From Pragia fontium DSM 5563 = ATCC 49100 (GTDB taxonomy: Bacteria > Pseudomonadota > Gammaproteobacteria > Enterobacterales > Enterobacteriaceae): 64,000 nt of DNA. A program made the position numbers and the translations under genes. The DNA is taken from assembly GCF_900112475.1 (NCBI RefSeq), contig NZ_FOLW01000005.1:124001-188000 (forward strand). The letters are read 5' to 3'. The notes beneath the pieces were generated by a model. That model did not search any database, was not told the origin of the DNA, and saw nothing but the letters and a program-made list of their open reading frames with translations. Positions 38,919 through 49,646 of the stretch are shown here, piece after piece. Numbering within the stretch: the stretch's first letter is position 1; each line of letters begins with the position of its first letter.

Positions 38919-39467
38919 ATGGACAGGAGACTATCCGCCTTGGATAAATACAATCAGGCCTCTGCCGATAAGATTATGCTATTTGTCAAAAATGAAGTGA
39001 GCCAGTTTGTTAACGCTCATCCGGGAGAGGTGTTCTCCGCTTTTGCTTTTGACTGCCATATCCGAGAAGGCGTCGAGCTGAATTTATGTCTGACCACTCA
39101 TAGTCATCTGAATGATATCCTGCATTACTACCAAACGGGCGCCCGTAGAGCCTACTACCAGTCTGATGAGGGCATTTTAAGCCTGAAATACAATACCGGT
39201 GACTGGCAGTATCAGTGCTTTAGCAGTATGAACTGCGTTGAAGACCCTGATTATTCCTATTTTGAGATTAATGAAGAACAAAAATACCAATATTGGTTGA
39301 GCCTGTTGGCGCAGCTTATGATTGAGTTTCTACAAACGCCAGAATATGAGGCGATCCCAAAATATCAGGATTTTAAAGTACTGGTCTACGATCATGATGA
39401 AGAGCCGGAAAACAGCGAGGTGCGGCTAAGTGCGCTGCTGGATTCTCCCGTTGTTCGGTTGAATTAA
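38919..39467 (+). CDS. Uncharacterised protein, DUF4303-like
   Basis: A soluble, acidic protein of about 180 residues with no signal or membrane segment. The pattern (helical N-terminus, FSAFAFDCHIREGVELNLCLTTHSHL, LKYNTGDWQYQCF, YWLSLLAQLMIEFLQTPEY) recalls DUF4303 proteins; I am not certain. The start is unclear: the ATG at 38919 has no ribosome site, whereas a TTG at 38940 (giving MDKYNQASADK) has AGGAGA ten bases upstream. The frame is also open across the end of yebB. Such proteins sometimes act as immunity factors, but no toxin is visible here. Confidence 0.65.
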   Translation: MDRRLSALDKYNQASADKIMLFVKNEVSQFVNAHPGEVFSAFAFDCHIREGVELNLCLTTHSHLNDILHYYQTGARRAYYQSDEGILSLKYNTGDWQYQCFSSMNCVEDPDYSYFEINEEQKYQYWLSLLAQLMIEFLQTPEYEAIPKYQDFKVLVYDHDEEPENSEVRLSALLDSPVVRLN

Positions 39468-39755
39468 AGGGCTATCCTCACGATACCAACTGTTATCAAC
39501 GGAAAATAAATGTGTCTGATTGTTACCTAAACCGTTTTATTTCACTTATTGATAACTTAGCGATGGCTGTAACGATAAAATATGGTTTATCAATATCGAT
39601 AGATTGACTTAAAAATCAATACGTTTTACTCGTAACCCTTTTCATCCTGTTGGTTTTATTGTCGCTCATGGGGTGTTGGTGTAAGATATGTGTCAATTAT
39701 GAATTCTATTCCTTAGCAAAATCAATCGATTAAGCTGAGTTTCGGTGAGTTCCCC

Positions 39756-41429
39756 ATGTCGATAAGTGTGTTTAACCGCCGTTGGGCGGCAGTACTATTG
39801 GAAACATTGACCCGTCACGGGGTTCAACATGTTTGTATTGCTCCGGGGTCTCGCTCTACCTCTCTGACGCTGGAAGCAGCGGCTAATTCTAAAATAATTT
39901 GTCATACCCACTTTGATGAACGCGGTTTGGGTCATTTAGCGCTGGGTATTGCTAAAGTTACACAGGCGCCGGTAGCGGTGATTGTGACCTCCGGTACCGC
40001 GGTGGCTAATCTTTATCCGGCACTGATTGAAGCCGGATTAACTGGAGAAAAGCTGGTGCTGTTAACGGCAGATCGACCGCCAGAACTGATTGACTGCGGT
40101 GCTAATCAGGCGATTTATCAGCAAGAAATTTTTTCCCATCATTTAACTCAATCGGTTTCGTTACCTCGTCCAACGCCGGATATTTCGGCGGCTTGGCTGA
40201 CGTCTACCGTCGATCGGGCTATGGGCGAACTCAAGCAAGGGGCTTTACATATTAATTGCCCGTTTGCCGAACCGTTGTACGGTGGAGAGACATCAGCCTA
40301 TGCTGAATGGTCAGATACGCTGGGTGACTGGTGGCAAAGCGATAAACCGTGGTTAATCACCGGCGCAGAATATACGCTGGCTAAGCAGCCCGATTGGGGA
40401 AACTGGCAGCAGCGCCGTGGCGTTGTTGTGGCGGCGAGAATGAGCGCGGAGCAGGGGCGTCAGGTGGCGCAATGGGCTCAGACTTTAGGCTGGCCACTAT
40501 TAGGGGATGTACTGTCCAGCTCAGGACAACCGTTACCCTGCGCCGATTTATGGCTAAATAATCCTAAAGCCCAGGCGCTATTAGCACAGGCTGAAATTGT
40601 GGTGCAGTTTGGCGCCAGCCTGACGGGCAAACGTATGTTGCAGTGGCAGGCTAATTGCCAGCCGCAGGAATATTGGTTAATTGATAATTTTAGTGGTCGC
40701 TTGGATCCGGCAAACCATCGTGGAAGGCGTTTGGTGGCGGATATCTCGGCTTGGTTGCAGTTGCACCCCGCGAAGCAGAATTTACCATGGGCTCCTGAAC
40801 TGGAATCAATCGCGAATACCGCCAAAGCGTATGTAGAGAAGCAATTGGCTGATAAATTTGGTGAAGCCCAGATGGCCAGCCGATTGGAACGTTTACTGCC
40901 TGAAGACGGTATCTTCTGGGCTGGAAATAGCTTAATTGTTCGATTAATTGATGCGCTGGGGCAGCTTCCCGCAGGCTATCCGGTTTACAGTAATCGGGGC
41001 GCCAGTGGAATTGATGGCCTACTGTCTACCGCGGCTGGCGTTCAGCGCGCGGTCGATAAACCTATGCTGGCGGTGATAGGCGATATTTCTGCGTTGTATG
41101 ACCTGAACTCATTGGCTTTAATAAGCCAATGTACGGCGCCAACCGTGCTGGTAGTGGTGAACAATGATGGTGGTTCTATTTTCTCCCTGTTACCCACGCC
41201 GCAAGCAGAACGAGAACGTTTCTACCGTATGCCGCATGGTGTGAATTTTAAACATGCCGCCGCCATGTTTGGTTTAAACTATGCCAGCCCACAAAACTGG
41301 GATGAACTGCAAGCGGCGGTTAAACAATGCTGGCAGCAAGGTGGCATACTCCTGTTGGAATTACAGGTTGCGCCCCATGACGGAGCACAAACGTTGAGCC
41401 AAATGGTTCAAGACGCGGCTCAGTTTTGA
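39756..41429 (+). CDS. menD: SEPHCHC synthase MenD
   Basis: Thiamine-diphosphate enzyme adding 2-oxoglutarate-derived succinic semialdehyde to isochorismate, the second menaquinone step. 557 residues (E. coli 556). Motifs: [18 protein letters not shown], the ThDP glutamate region in [32 protein letters not shown], and the ThDP/Mg site [14 protein letters not shown]...[12 protein letters not shown]. First gene of the menDHBCE unit; its stop overlaps menH by one base (TGATG). Confidence 0.96.
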   Translation: MSISVFNRRWAAVLLETLTRHGVQHVCIAPGSRSTSLTLEAAANSKIICHTHFDERGLGHLALGIAKVTQAPVAVIVTSGTAVANLYPALIEAGLTGEKLVLLTADRPPELIDCGANQAIYQQEIFSHHLTQSVSLPRPTPDISAAWLTSTVDRAMGELKQGALHINCPFAEPLYGGETSAYAEWSDTLGDWWQSDKPWLITGAEYTLAKQPDWGNWQQRRGVVVAARMSAEQGRQVAQWAQTLGWPLLGDVLSSSGQPLPCADLWLNNPKAQALLAQAEIVVQFGASLTGKRMLQWQANCQPQEYWLIDNFSGRLDPANHRGRRLVADISAWLQLHPAKQNLPWAPELESIANTAKAYVEKQLADKFGEAQMASRLERLLPEDGIFWAGNSLIVRLIDALGQLPAGYPVYSNRGASGIDGLLSTAAGVQRAVDKPMLAVIGDISALYDLNSLALISQCTAPTVLVVVNNDGGSIFSLLPTPQAERERFYRMPHGVNFKHAAAMFGLNYASPQNWDELQAAVKQCWQQGGILLLELQVAPHDGAQTLSQMVQDAAQF

Positions 41430-42211
41430 TGTTGGCGGCGAAGTGTTATCCAGCAGAGGGAGCTGATAAGTGTCAGCCTTGGTTGGTATTTATTCACGGT
41501 TTGTTAGGTGATGGTCAGGACTGGCAAGAGGTGTTACCTCACATCAGCGGTTGGTCCTGTATGACAATTGATTTACCGGGGCACGGTGGCTCGAAGCCGG
41601 TTGCGGTAGAGAACTTTGAACAAATGAGCGGCCAACTAAGGGAAACCTTGCTGGCTCATGACATTCAACGTTATATACTTATTGGCTATTCATTAGGTGG
41701 ACGCTGTGCCATGTATCATGGTTGTTTTTCCGCTGATGATGGTTTAGCGGGGTTGGTGATTGAAGGAGGAAATCCCGGATTAATCAATCAACAACAGCGG
41801 GATGAGCGTCAGGCACATGACCAGCTCTGGGCGGATAAATTTCGTCACCATCCGTTACCTGACGTATTGGACCAATGGTATCGCCAGCCGGTATTTGCCA
41901 GCTTAAATGAAGAGGCTCGCCAACGGTTGATTTTACGCCGTGGTACCAATAGCAGTGCAGGGGTGGCAAAGATGCTGGAGTCAACGTCTCTGGGTCAACA
42001 GCCTTGGTTGACGGAACGGCTTAGTCAGTTAGTAACACAACGGAATTTACCTTTTTGTTATTTATGTGGTGAACAGGATGCAAAGTTTCAACAGATTGCG
42101 CTGGAGAACCATTTTCCGCTGCGTATCGTTGCTGCTGCGGGCCACAATGCACACGTTGCTAACCCGAAGGGGTTTGCCGATCAATTGATTAATTTTTTGA
42201 AGGAATGCTAA
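41429..42211 (+). CDS. menH: SHCHC synthase MenH
   Basis: An alpha/beta hydrolase-fold lyase removing pyruvate from SEPHCHC. Oxyanion region [16 protein letters not shown], nucleophile elbow [12 protein letters not shown] (Ser), Asp in [10 protein letters not shown] and the terminal [11 protein letters not shown] histidine. 260 residues from the ATG at 41429 (E. coli 252). Strings EGGNPGLIN and [11 protein letters not shown] are MenH-specific. Confidence 0.95.
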   Translation: MLAAKCYPAEGADKCQPWLVFIHGLLGDGQDWQEVLPHISGWSCMTIDLPGHGGSKPVAVENFEQMSGQLRETLLAHDIQRYILIGYSLGGRCAMYHGCFSADDGLAGLVIEGGNPGLINQQQRDERQAHDQLWADKFRHHPLPDVLDQWYRQPVFASLNEEARQRLILRRGTNSSAGVAKMLESTSLGQQPWLTERLSQLVTQRNLPFCYLCGEQDAKFQQIALENHFPLRIVAAAGHNAHVANPKGFADQLINFLKEC

Positions 42212-42213
42212 CT

Positions 42214-43071
42214 ATGCTTTATCCAAGTGAACAGGAACTATACGCACCGATTGAATGGCAGGACTGCTCTGAAGGTTTTCAGGACATTCGTTACCATAAG
42301 TCTGCTGACGGCATCGCTAAAATTACCATTAACCGTCCTGAGGTGCGTAATGCATTTCGTCCGTTGACGGTGAAAGAGATGATTCAGGCGCTGGCAGATG
42401 CCCGTTATGACGATCAGATTGGTACCATTATTCTCACTGGTGAAGGTGAAAAAGCATTCTGCTCCGGCGGAGACCAGAAAATTCGCGGGGACTACGGCGG
42501 TTATAAAGATGACAGCGGTACACATCACTTGAACGTGCTGGATTTCCAGCGCCAGATCCGTACCTGTCCTAAGCCTATTGTAGCTGCGGTTGCTGGTTAC
42601 TCTATCGGCGGTGGCCATGTATTGCATATGATGTGTGACCTGACCATTGCCGCAGAAAACGCAATTTTTGGCCAAACCGGTCCTAAGGTTGGATCGTTTG
42701 ACGGTGGCTGGGGTGCTTCCTACATGGCACGTATTGTTGGTCAGAAGAAAGCCCGTGAAATTTGGTTCCTGTGCCGTCAGTATAATGCTCAGGAAGCGTT
42801 GGATATGGGATTAGTTAACACCGTGGTACCGGTTGCCGATCTGGAAAAAGAGACTATTCGCTGGTGTCGTGAAATGTTAAGAAACAGCCCGATGGCGCTG
42901 CGTTGTTTGAAAGCTGCGCTGAACGCTGACTGTGACGGTCAGGCCGGTCTACAGGAATTGGCGGGTAATGCCACGATGTTGTTCTATATGACTGATGAAG
43001 GTCAGGAAGGACGCAATGCGTTTAATGAAAAACGCCAGCCAGACTTCACTAAATTTAAGCGTAATCCATAA
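42214..43071 (+). CDS. menB: 1,4-dihydroxy-2-naphthoyl-CoA synthase MenB
   Basis: Crotonase-fold enzyme closing the second ring of the naphthoquinone. 285 residues, the E. coli length, when started at ATG 42214 ([15 protein letters not shown]); AGGA lies nine bases upstream, and an ATG at 42205 touches that site directly. Conserved strings include [51 protein letters not shown] and [15 protein letters not shown]. Begins two bases after menH and ends overlapping menC. Confidence 0.97.
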   Translation: MLYPSEQELYAPIEWQDCSEGFQDIRYHKSADGIAKITINRPEVRNAFRPLTVKEMIQALADARYDDQIGTIILTGEGEKAFCSGGDQKIRGDYGGYKDDSGTHHLNVLDFQRQIRTCPKPIVAAVAGYSIGGGHVLHMMCDLTIAAENAIFGQTGPKVGSFDGGWGASYMARIVGQKKAREIWFLCRQYNAQEALDMGLVNTVVPVADLEKETIRWCREMLRNSPMALRCLKAALNADCDGQAGLQELAGNATMLFYMTDEGQEGRNAFNEKRQPDFTKFKRNP

Positions 43072-44042
43072 TGCGTAAGGTTGAACTTTACCGCTTTAGC
43101 CTGCCGATGGAGGCAGGGGTGATTCTACGTCATCAGCGGCTGAAAACGCGCGATGGACTTCTGGTTTGTCTGACGGAAAACGGTAAGCAGGGCTGGGGAG
43201 AAATCTCCCCACTGCCGGAGTTTTCTGAAGAGACGTTGGATGAAGCGGAGGCCTCAACGCTAGGATGGCTACATAGCTGGGTTAACGGTGAGCAGGCATT
43301 TGAGAGTGCGTTACCATCGGTGGCGTTTGGTTTAAGCTGTGCCATGGCGGAACTGAATGGTTTTTTACCGCAAAAGGCTGATTATCGTAAAGCTCCTTTG
43401 TGTAACGGCGATCCTGATGAACTGTTTGCCGCATTAGGCAGTATGCCTGGGGAAAAAGTCGCTAAGGTCAAAGTCGGTCTATATGAAGCGGTACGCGACG
43501 GTATGATTGTCAATTTGCTGCTGGAAGCGATTCCCGATTTGAAGCTGCGTTTGGATGCTAATCGTAGCTGGACTCGAGCTAAAGCAGACGGTTTCGCCAA
43601 ATACGTGCAGCCAGAGTTTCGTAGCCGCATTCAGTTTCTGGAAGAGCCGTGTAAAACTCGCGATGAATCTCGTGAGTTTGCCCGCGATACCGGTATTGCC
43701 ATTGCCTGGGATGAAAGCGTGCGCGAAGCAGATTTCATGGTAGAGGCTGAGTCCGGGTTGGCGGCAATCGTGATTAAACCAACGCTGGTGGGGAGTATTC
43801 AGCATTGCCAGATGCTGGTACAGCAAGCGCATCAAGCGGGATTAATGGCGGTTATCAGCTCTTCTATTGAAAGCAGCCTTGGTCTGACCCAGTTAGCTCG
43901 AATGGCGGCTTGGTTGACTCCGGATACCATTCCTGGATTAGATACGCTGTCTTTGATGAAATCTCAGCTGGTACGTCCTTGGCCGGAGAGTGAGTTACCG
44001 GTGCTGGATGTGGATTCGCTGGACGTGGTATGGCGTCGTTAG
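43071..44042 (+). CDS. menC: o-Succinylbenzoate synthase MenC
   Basis: Enolase-superfamily dehydratase making o-succinylbenzoate. Catalytic and metal residues can be read: the lysine in [10 protein letters not shown], Asp in LRLDANRSW, Glu in FLEEPCK, Asp in AWDESVRE and lysine in IVIKPTLVG. 323 residues (E. coli 320). Overlaps menE by 13 bases. Confidence 0.96.
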   Translation: MRKVELYRFSLPMEAGVILRHQRLKTRDGLLVCLTENGKQGWGEISPLPEFSEETLDEAEASTLGWLHSWVNGEQAFESALPSVAFGLSCAMAELNGFLPQKADYRKAPLCNGDPDELFAALGSMPGEKVAKVKVGLYEAVRDGMIVNLLLEAIPDLKLRLDANRSWTRAKADGFAKYVQPEFRSRIQFLEEPCKTRDESREFARDTGIAIAWDESVREADFMVEAESGLAAIVIKPTLVGSIQHCQMLVQQAHQAGLMAVISSSIESSLGLTQLARMAAWLTPDTIPGLDTLSLMKSQLVRPWPESELPVLDVDSLDVVWRR

Positions 44043-45439
44043 ATTGTCCTGAGTTTGATGACTGGCCGTGGCAACAATGGGCAAAACAGCGCCCTGATGC
44101 CACGGCGCTAATCAGAGAACAACGTTCAGTTAGCTGGCAGCAGCTGGCTGATGAATTAAATGCCCTCAGCGCTGTTTTCTATCGCGATGGCGTAAGAAAG
44201 GGAAATGGCGTTGCTCTGAGAGGGAAAAATAGTCCTGAACTGCTCTTAGCCTATTTAGCGCTACTTCAGTTAGGGGCGCGAGTTTTACCGCTAAATCCTC
44301 AACTGCCCATATCATTACAAATTCAACTGCTACCCATGCTGAATATCGATTATGGCTGGTGTGCTCAGCAAGGCAGTTGGCCCCCCGGTGTTAAACCACT
44401 GTCCGAATTTTGCTGGGAAAATATTCCTGAGTCAGATGCTATTGCTACCGCGTCTTGGTCTGATCAACCGGCGTTAACCATGACATTGACGTCCGGCTCC
44501 AGTGGATTACCAAAAGCGGCGGTACATACGCCACAGATTCACTTAGCCAATGCTCATGGATTATTGCAGCGTATGCAGTTTGAAGCAGGAGACAGTTGGC
44601 TGCTATCGTTGCCGCTGTTTCATGTGTCGGGGCAGGGTGTGTTATGGCGCTGGCTATTAAAAGGGGCAATCTTGGTTCAACGCCATATGCATCCTTTATC
44701 AGCGGCGTTGAGCGGCTGTACTCATGCTTCTTTGGTGCCCACTCAATTGTGGCGCCTGCTTGAACATGATGCTAATAGTCTGTCGTTAAAACAGGTTCTA
44801 CTGGGTGGTGCGGCAATTCCCGTTGAGTTAACCGAGCGTGCTCAACAGGCAGGTATTGGTTGTTGGTGTGGTTATGGCATGACCGAAATGGCATCGACGA
44901 CCTGCGCTAAACCGGCCGATGAAACATCTGGCGTAGGCTTGCCATTGCCGGGCCGAGAGCTGCGTATTGTTGAGCATGAGATTTGGTTACGCGGCAGTGG
45001 TCAAGCGTTAGGTTATTGGTTGAACGGCGATATTCGCCCATTGTGTGATGAGCAAGGTTGGTTTCATACTCGCGATCGTGGTGAGATAAGAGACGGTGAG
45101 TTGTATATTGTAGGTCGTCTGGATAACCTGTTCTTCAGTGCCGGAGAGGGGATTCAGCCGGAAGATATTGAGCGGGTGCTGGTTGGTCATCCATTGATCG
45201 AGCAAGCATTTGTAGTGCCCGTTGCGAGCCAAGAGTTTGGCCAACGCCCGGTTGCGGTGATTGATGCTTTGCCCGGATTGGAACTCGATAAACTCGCGGA
45301 TTGGTTAGAGGGCAAAGTTGCCAGTTTTCAAAAGCCCGATTTTTATTACCTTTTACCCGAAAACTTGAAGTCTGGCGGCATTAAAATTTCACGTCAGGCG
45401 TTAAAAGAATGGGTAACCGGATTACCTCAGCATAAATAA
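44030..45439 (+). CDS. menE: o-Succinylbenzoate-CoA ligase MenE
   Basis: Adenylate-forming CoA ligase activating o-succinylbenzoate. AMP-binding motif [17 protein letters not shown], then [24 protein letters not shown], and the hinge [26 protein letters not shown] in parts; C-terminal lysine in [14 protein letters not shown]. 469 residues (E. coli 451). The start at 44030 lies inside menC; nearby in-frame starts downstream cannot be excluded. Confidence 0.95.
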   Translation: MASLDCPEFDDWPWQQWAKQRPDATALIREQRSVSWQQLADELNALSAVFYRDGVRKGNGVALRGKNSPELLLAYLALLQLGARVLPLNPQLPISLQIQLLPMLNIDYGWCAQQGSWPPGVKPLSEFCWENIPESDAIATASWSDQPALTMTLTSGSSGLPKAAVHTPQIHLANAHGLLQRMQFEAGDSWLLSLPLFHVSGQGVLWRWLLKGAILVQRHMHPLSAALSGCTHASLVPTQLWRLLEHDANSLSLKQVLLGGAAIPVELTERAQQAGIGCWCGYGMTEMASTTCAKPADETSGVGLPLPGRELRIVEHEIWLRGSGQALGYWLNGDIRPLCDEQGWFHTRDRGEIRDGELYIVGRLDNLFFSAGEGIQPEDIERVLVGHPLIEQAFVVPVASQEFGQRPVAVIDALPGLELDKLADWLEGKVASFQKPDFYYLLPENLKSGGIKISRQALKEWVTGLPQHK

Positions 45440-45441
45440 CG

Positions 45442-45477
45442 GCAAAGCCATTGTTGATTAGCCCACAATGGCTTTGC
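45442..45477. terminator. Hairpin between convergent menE and pabBC
   Basis: GCAAAGCCATTGT, ten-base loop, ACAATGGCTTTGC: a 13-bp perfect stem between convergent genes. No clear U-run on either side, so termination is likely but not textbook. Confidence 0.6.
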
Positions 45478-45480
45478 TGA

Positions 45481-47223
45481 TTAATGGTTATTCTGCCACT
45501 TAACTTCCCGCCATCCTCTGACACTATTAATAAAAGCGATTTTCTCCGCTTTATTCAGCATTTCTTTTGGTAATACCGCTTCGCTAATTTTTCCCGCCAG
45601 CAATAGAGACTCACGTTCGGTACCTGCCAGTAAACCACAGGAAAGCGCTGGCGTTAGCCATTGACCATCAATCAATAATGCCACATTGCCGTTTACGAAC
45701 TCTGTGATTTCATCGTGCTGGTTATACAGTAAAAACTCATGTTGTAGCGTAGCCGATGGGTAGAATTCGCGGCGAGTGGTCTTATGATAGAGCAGACGAT
45801 TATGGCTATTGATGGGCTCTGCTGCCCAGCTTGCGCTCAGAACCTCGGTTAATGGTTGGATCTGTTCACCGGTTAGCGTGAGGTCGCCTGTTTTATTAAG
45901 CAGCAGTCGTACTTTCCAACTTCCCTTGGTTCGGGTTGATGAAAAATCTTTAAGCTGTTGGGTAATGGCTTGATGATGATAGTTAAAGCTAAAGTAACGG
46001 GCAGAGGCGGCCAGACGTTTTAGGTGCAGTTCCAGCAAGTGATATTGCCCATCCCGCAGTAACAGGCTTTCTAATAATTGTTGAGGCAGGGTAATACCAC
46101 GCAGTATTTGCGCTTTATTTAATACTTCCTGATATTCATTTTCCGCCGTTGAATCCCAGGTAATTCCTCCCCCAACGCCATAGCTGGCTTTGGCTGTTTG
46201 GCTATCAAATACCACGGTACGAATGGGTACACTAAACAGCGCTTCTCGCTGTGGCGTAATATAACCAATCGCGCCACAATAAACTTCCCGTGCCTGAGGT
46301 TCCAACTGTGAAATCAGCTTCATGGTGCTGGCTTTAGGGGCTCCGGTAATAGAACCACAGGGAAAGAGCGCCCGTAGAATATCGGTTAATTGAGTTTCCG
46401 GTTTGGTTTGAGCCGTAATGGTTGAGGTCATCTGCCAGACGGTAGGATATTGCTCCACATCGAACAAGGAAGGAACTTTCACCGTGCCGGGAATGGCCAC
46501 CTGGCTCATATCATTTCGCAGCAAATCAACGATCATCACGTTTTCCGCCCGATCTTTGACCGAGTTCGCCAGCATTTGCTGATGCAATAAATCGTTGTCT
46601 GAACTGGTGCCTCTTTCCGCGGTTCCTTTCATTGGTTTCGCGGTCAGGGTTCCTTGCCGCCAGTGAAAAAACAGTTCTGGTGAGGCGGAAAGAATTTTAA
46701 ACCGACCGATATCCAGATAGGCCGCATAGTTGGCCTGCTGAGCATTAAGCAGATAACGATAAAACTCATAGCTGGCGTTATCACTGGCATCGGTAATATC
46801 GGCAGTCAACCGAATAGTGTAGTTGGTCTGGTAGGTGTTGCCCGCTTCTATTTCTGATTTGATACGGGTAATAGCCTGACGATATTCATCTACGCTGGTG
46901 AGCGGCTGCCATGGACTTAAGCTATTGGGAGGAAACTCGTTCGGGGAGTCGGAACAGTCTGTTTCTGGTTTAGTATAAATACCAAACCACAATAGCGGCA
47001 TATTTCCCTGCGGTGGGGTTTGATAGTAGGGCTGAAATGCCGAGGCGGCTTCATAGGCAAGATAACCAGCGGCATAAAATCCATCGGCAACGGCTTGCTC
47101 TACCTGAGCCAGTTTTTCGATAACTTCATCAACTTTTGAGGTTTGGATAATCTTCTCAGGATGATGAAAAAATAGAGGCTGCTGATGAAAATCGAAGCGT
47201 AGTGTCATATCAGGCAATCTCAT
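45481..47223 (-). CDS. Bifunctional PabB-PabC: aminodeoxychorismate synthase I / lyase
   Basis: A 580-residue fusion for p-aminobenzoate (folate precursor) synthesis. The N-terminal ~370 residues are a chorismate-binding PabB domain: AGNTYQTNYTIRL, SASPELFFHW, the PabB-type lysine motif KPMKGTAERG (~198), DLLRNDMSQVA, FPCGSITGAPK and YGVGGGITWDS. The C-terminal ~200 are a PLP class-IV lyase (PabC): lysine in LLYHKTTRREFY (~480) and FVNGNVALLIDGQWLTP with CGLLAGTERE. E. coli has separate dispersed pabB and pabC. The ATG at 47223 overlaps the pabA end; an ATG at 47208 is possible. Together with pabA it forms a complete pathway pair from chorismate. Confidence 0.92.
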   Translation of the reverse strand: MRLPDMTLRFDFHQQPLFFHHPEKIIQTSKVDEVIEKLAQVEQAVADGFYAAGYLAYEAASAFQPYYQTPPQGNMPLLWFGIYTKPETDCSDSPNEFPPNSLSPWQPLTSVDEYRQAITRIKSEIEAGNTYQTNYTIRLTADITDASDNASYEFYRYLLNAQQANYAAYLDIGRFKILSASPELFFHWRQGTLTAKPMKGTAERGTSSDNDLLHQQMLANSVKDRAENVMIVDLLRNDMSQVAIPGTVKVPSLFDVEQYPTVWQMTSTITAQTKPETQLTDILRALFPCGSITGAPKASTMKLISQLEPQAREVYCGAIGYITPQREALFSVPIRTVVFDSQTAKASYGVGGGITWDSTAENEYQEVLNKAQILRGITLPQQLLESLLLRDGQYHLLELHLKRLAASARYFSFNYHHQAITQQLKDFSSTRTKGSWKVRLLLNKTGDLTLTGEQIQPLTEVLSASWAAEPINSHNRLLYHKTTRREFYPSATLQHEFLLYNQHDEITEFVNGNVALLIDGQWLTPALSCGLLAGTERESLLLAGKISEAVLPKEMLNKAEKIAFINSVRGWREVKWQNNH

Positions 47224-47791
47224 GGGTATAAGTGGTTAAAAATTGTTTTAGTAGCTGCAAACCGCACTCGGTCAGTATTGCTTCCGGATGAAACTGCACC
47301 CCTTCCAACGGCCATTGATGATGGCGAATCGCCATGATAATCCCGTCATCGGTAGCCGCTGAAATAGTGAACTTATCGGATAGCGAGGAAGGATCAATCA
47401 TCAGTGAATGATAGCGTGTGACCTGAAGCGGATTAGGCAAGTTATGAAATAGGGTCTGATTATCGTGTTTTATTTGTTCAGTTTTGCCATGAACCGGTGC
47501 CGGTGACTTAATTATTTTTGCGCCAAAAGCCTGAGCAATAGCTTGATGACCAAGGCAAACGCCTAACATAGGGATTTTGCCAGCAAACTGTCGAATGGCA
47601 GCTAATGTGATTCCGGCATTTTCTGGCGTGCCGGGGCCGGGAGAGATAATGATGGCAGCCGGATTCATCGTCGCAATTTGTGGTAGCGAGAGCTGGTCAT
47701 TTTTGATGATTTCGACCTGAGCACCAGATTGACAAAGATAGTCGTACAGGTTGTAGCTAAAGGAATCGTAGTTATCAATCAGTAGAATCAT
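47210..47791 (-). CDS. pabA: Aminodeoxychorismate synthase glutamine amidotransferase PabA
   Basis: Class-I glutamine amidotransferase (193 aa) supplying ammonia to PabB. Begins LLIDNYDSFSYNLYDYL; catalytic Cys in LGVCLGHQAIA (~79), His/Glu in EGVQFHPEAILT (~170). HGKTEQIKHD fits PabA rather than TrpG, though the two are alike and a shared role is possible. Its 3' end overlaps the fused pabBC gene by 14 bases, which makes the folate assignment more likely. Confidence 0.9.
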   Translation of the reverse strand: MILLIDNYDSFSYNLYDYLCQSGAQVEIIKNDQLSLPQIATMNPAAIIISPGPGTPENAGITLAAIRQFAGKIPMLGVCLGHQAIAQAFGAKIIKSPAPVHGKTEQIKHDNQTLFHNLPNPLQVTRYHSLMIDPSSLSDKFTISAATDDGIIMAIRHHQWPLEGVQFHPEAILTECGLQLLKQFLTTYTHEIA

Positions 47792-47873
47792 AAGAAGATC
47801 GGCGGTAGCAAACGGCGCATTATGGTCAATGGATTAAGGTGGCTATTCTAACCAAAGCAAAGGGAATAGGAAG

Positions 47874-47910
47874 ACCGAAAAGTGCCCGTTGATGATTAAT
47901 CAACGGGCAC
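47874..47910 (-). terminator. Catalase gene terminator
   Basis: GTGCCCGTTGA, loop TGATTAA, TCAACGGGCAC: an 11-bp stem just past the catalase stop. Read on the minus strand it ends in TTTTCGG, a short U-run. Confidence 0.7.
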
Positions 47911-47928
47911 AGGGCTAATACATGGTGA

Positions 47929-49362
47929 TTACTTCATGTTTTTCAGCGCGTTCGCTACACCGTTACCATAGTCAGGGTGGACTTTGGTAAACAGAGCAAT
48001 TTGGCGCTGCTGAATTTCTGATGGAACCTCACACAGTTCACCGGCGATACGCTTGAACATGCGCTGATGTTCTTCGGCACTTAACAGGTTGAACAGTGCA
48101 CGAGGCTGGCTGAAGTAATCATCATCCTGAGTCCAATGGTCGGCTGCGCCTTCGAGACTCAATGGTGGCTCGCTGAAGTCAGGCTGTTCTTTAAATAAGC
48201 CAAAGCTGTTTGGCTCATAGGTTGCGGTGTTACCGCTGTTGCCGTCAACGCGCATCGCGCCATCGCGATGGTAGTTATGGAACGGGCAACGTGGCGCATT
48301 CACCGGAATCTGATGGTGATTGACGCCTAAACGGTAACGGTGGGCATCGCCATAGGAGAACAGACGACCTTGTAGCATCTTATCCGGCGAGAAACTGACA
48401 CCCGGAACGATGTTTGCCGGATTCATGGCAACTTGCTCAACTTCGGCGAAGTAGTTGTCCGGATTCCGGTTTAGCTCCATAACGCCCACTTCAATTAATG
48501 GTGCATCTTTATGTAACCAGACTTTAGTCAGGTCAAATGGACTGTAAGAGAGTTTACCGATATCTTTTTCAGCAATGACCTGAACAAACAGCTTCCAGCG
48601 CGGGAAGTTACCTTCTTTGATGGCGTTATATAGATCGCGCTGTGAGCTTTCACGGTCTTTACCAATCAGCAGTTCGGCTTCATCGTCCATCAGGTTTTCG
48701 ATACCCTGTTGACAGCGGAAGTGGAATTTCACCCAGTAGCGTTGATTATCGGCACTGATAAAGCTAAACGTATGGCTACCGAAGCCGTGCATATGACGGT
48801 AGGATTTTGGTAATCCACGATCGCTGAAATCAATCGTTAATTGGTGGAGAGATTCAGGTAGCTGAGAGAAGAAATCCCATTTGTAGGTTGGATTGCGTAG
48901 GTTAGTGTGTGGATCGCGCTTCACCACGTGGTTGAGGTCGGGGAATTTCAGTGGATCGCGTAAATAGAATACCGGGGTATCGTTACCCACCAGATCCCAG
49001 TTGCCTTCTTCGGTATAGAACTTGATAGCAAAACCGCGGATATCGCGTTCGGCATCGGCGGCACCACGTTCACCAGCAACGGTAGAGAAGCGGACAAATA
49101 AATCGGTTTTTTTACCCACTTCGGAAAATATCTTGGCTCGGGTATATTTGCTGATATCGTGAGTTACGGTAAAAGTACCGTAAGCACCGGAACCTTTAGC
49201 GTGCATGCGGCGTTCAGGAATCACTTCCCGGTCAAAGTGTGCCAATTTCTCCAGAAACCAAATATCCTGTAATAACATTGGGCCATTGGGGCCTGCGGTT
49301 ATTACGTTATTATTGTCTACTACGGGTACACCGGCTGTCGTCGTTAATTTCTTATCACTCAT
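47929..49362 (-). CDS. katA: Clade-3 monofunctional haem catalase (KatA type)
   Basis: Decomposes hydrogen peroxide to water and oxygen. 477 residues, small-subunit class. Distal His in [14 protein letters not shown], Asn in [14 protein letters not shown], proximal haem Tyr in [15 protein letters not shown]. No signal peptide. Start chosen at the ATG at 49362, six bases after AGGAG; the GTG before it is less well placed. E. coli's own catalases (KatE, KatG) belong to other classes, so this is an accessory gene relative to E. coli, though similar catalases occur in other enterobacteria. I could not confirm an OxyR site upstream. Confidence 0.94.
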   Translation of the reverse strand: MSDKKLTTTAGVPVVDNNNVITAGPNGPMLLQDIWFLEKLAHFDREVIPERRMHAKGSGAYGTFTVTHDISKYTRAKIFSEVGKKTDLFVRFSTVAGERGAADAERDIRGFAIKFYTEEGNWDLVGNDTPVFYLRDPLKFPDLNHVVKRDPHTNLRNPTYKWDFFSQLPESLHQLTIDFSDRGLPKSYRHMHGFGSHTFSFISADNQRYWVKFHFRCQQGIENLMDDEAELLIGKDRESSQRDLYNAIKEGNFPRWKLFVQVIAEKDIGKLSYSPFDLTKVWLHKDAPLIEVGVMELNRNPDNYFAEVEQVAMNPANIVPGVSFSPDKMLQGRLFSYGDAHRYRLGVNHHQIPVNAPRCPFHNYHRDGAMRVDGNSGNTATYEPNSFGLFKEQPDFSEPPLSLEGAADHWTQDDDYFSQPRALFNLLSAEEHQRMFKRIAGELCEVPSEIQQRQIALFTKVHPDYGNGVANALKNMK

Positions 49363-49646
49363 CACTTTCTCCTGTTAAACATCGGACAAATATTTGTCGT
49401 ACCACGGTAAAACTGTCAGAGACTATCGTTGGAAATCTCTACTATTAGTATGGTTATTCGTCAGGGATAGCTAATTGTTACTGCCTATTGTCACTATCAG
49501 TGTAGTCAATCTGGTGAATATTAAGCCTATTGATTGGGGGGGTAACGCCTTTAATACCAAGGGAGTTACGTAACATTAGCTTAGAATCGTAAGTATCATT
49601 TTGATGTGGTATAAGTTGATTCTAAAGTAAATTCAGGGGAAACATT

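Noticed and set aside
49366-49646. OxyR-type site upstream of the catalase gene
   Set aside because: ATAG and CTAT tetramers occur near 49465-49500, but their spacing does not fit the OxyR consensus.
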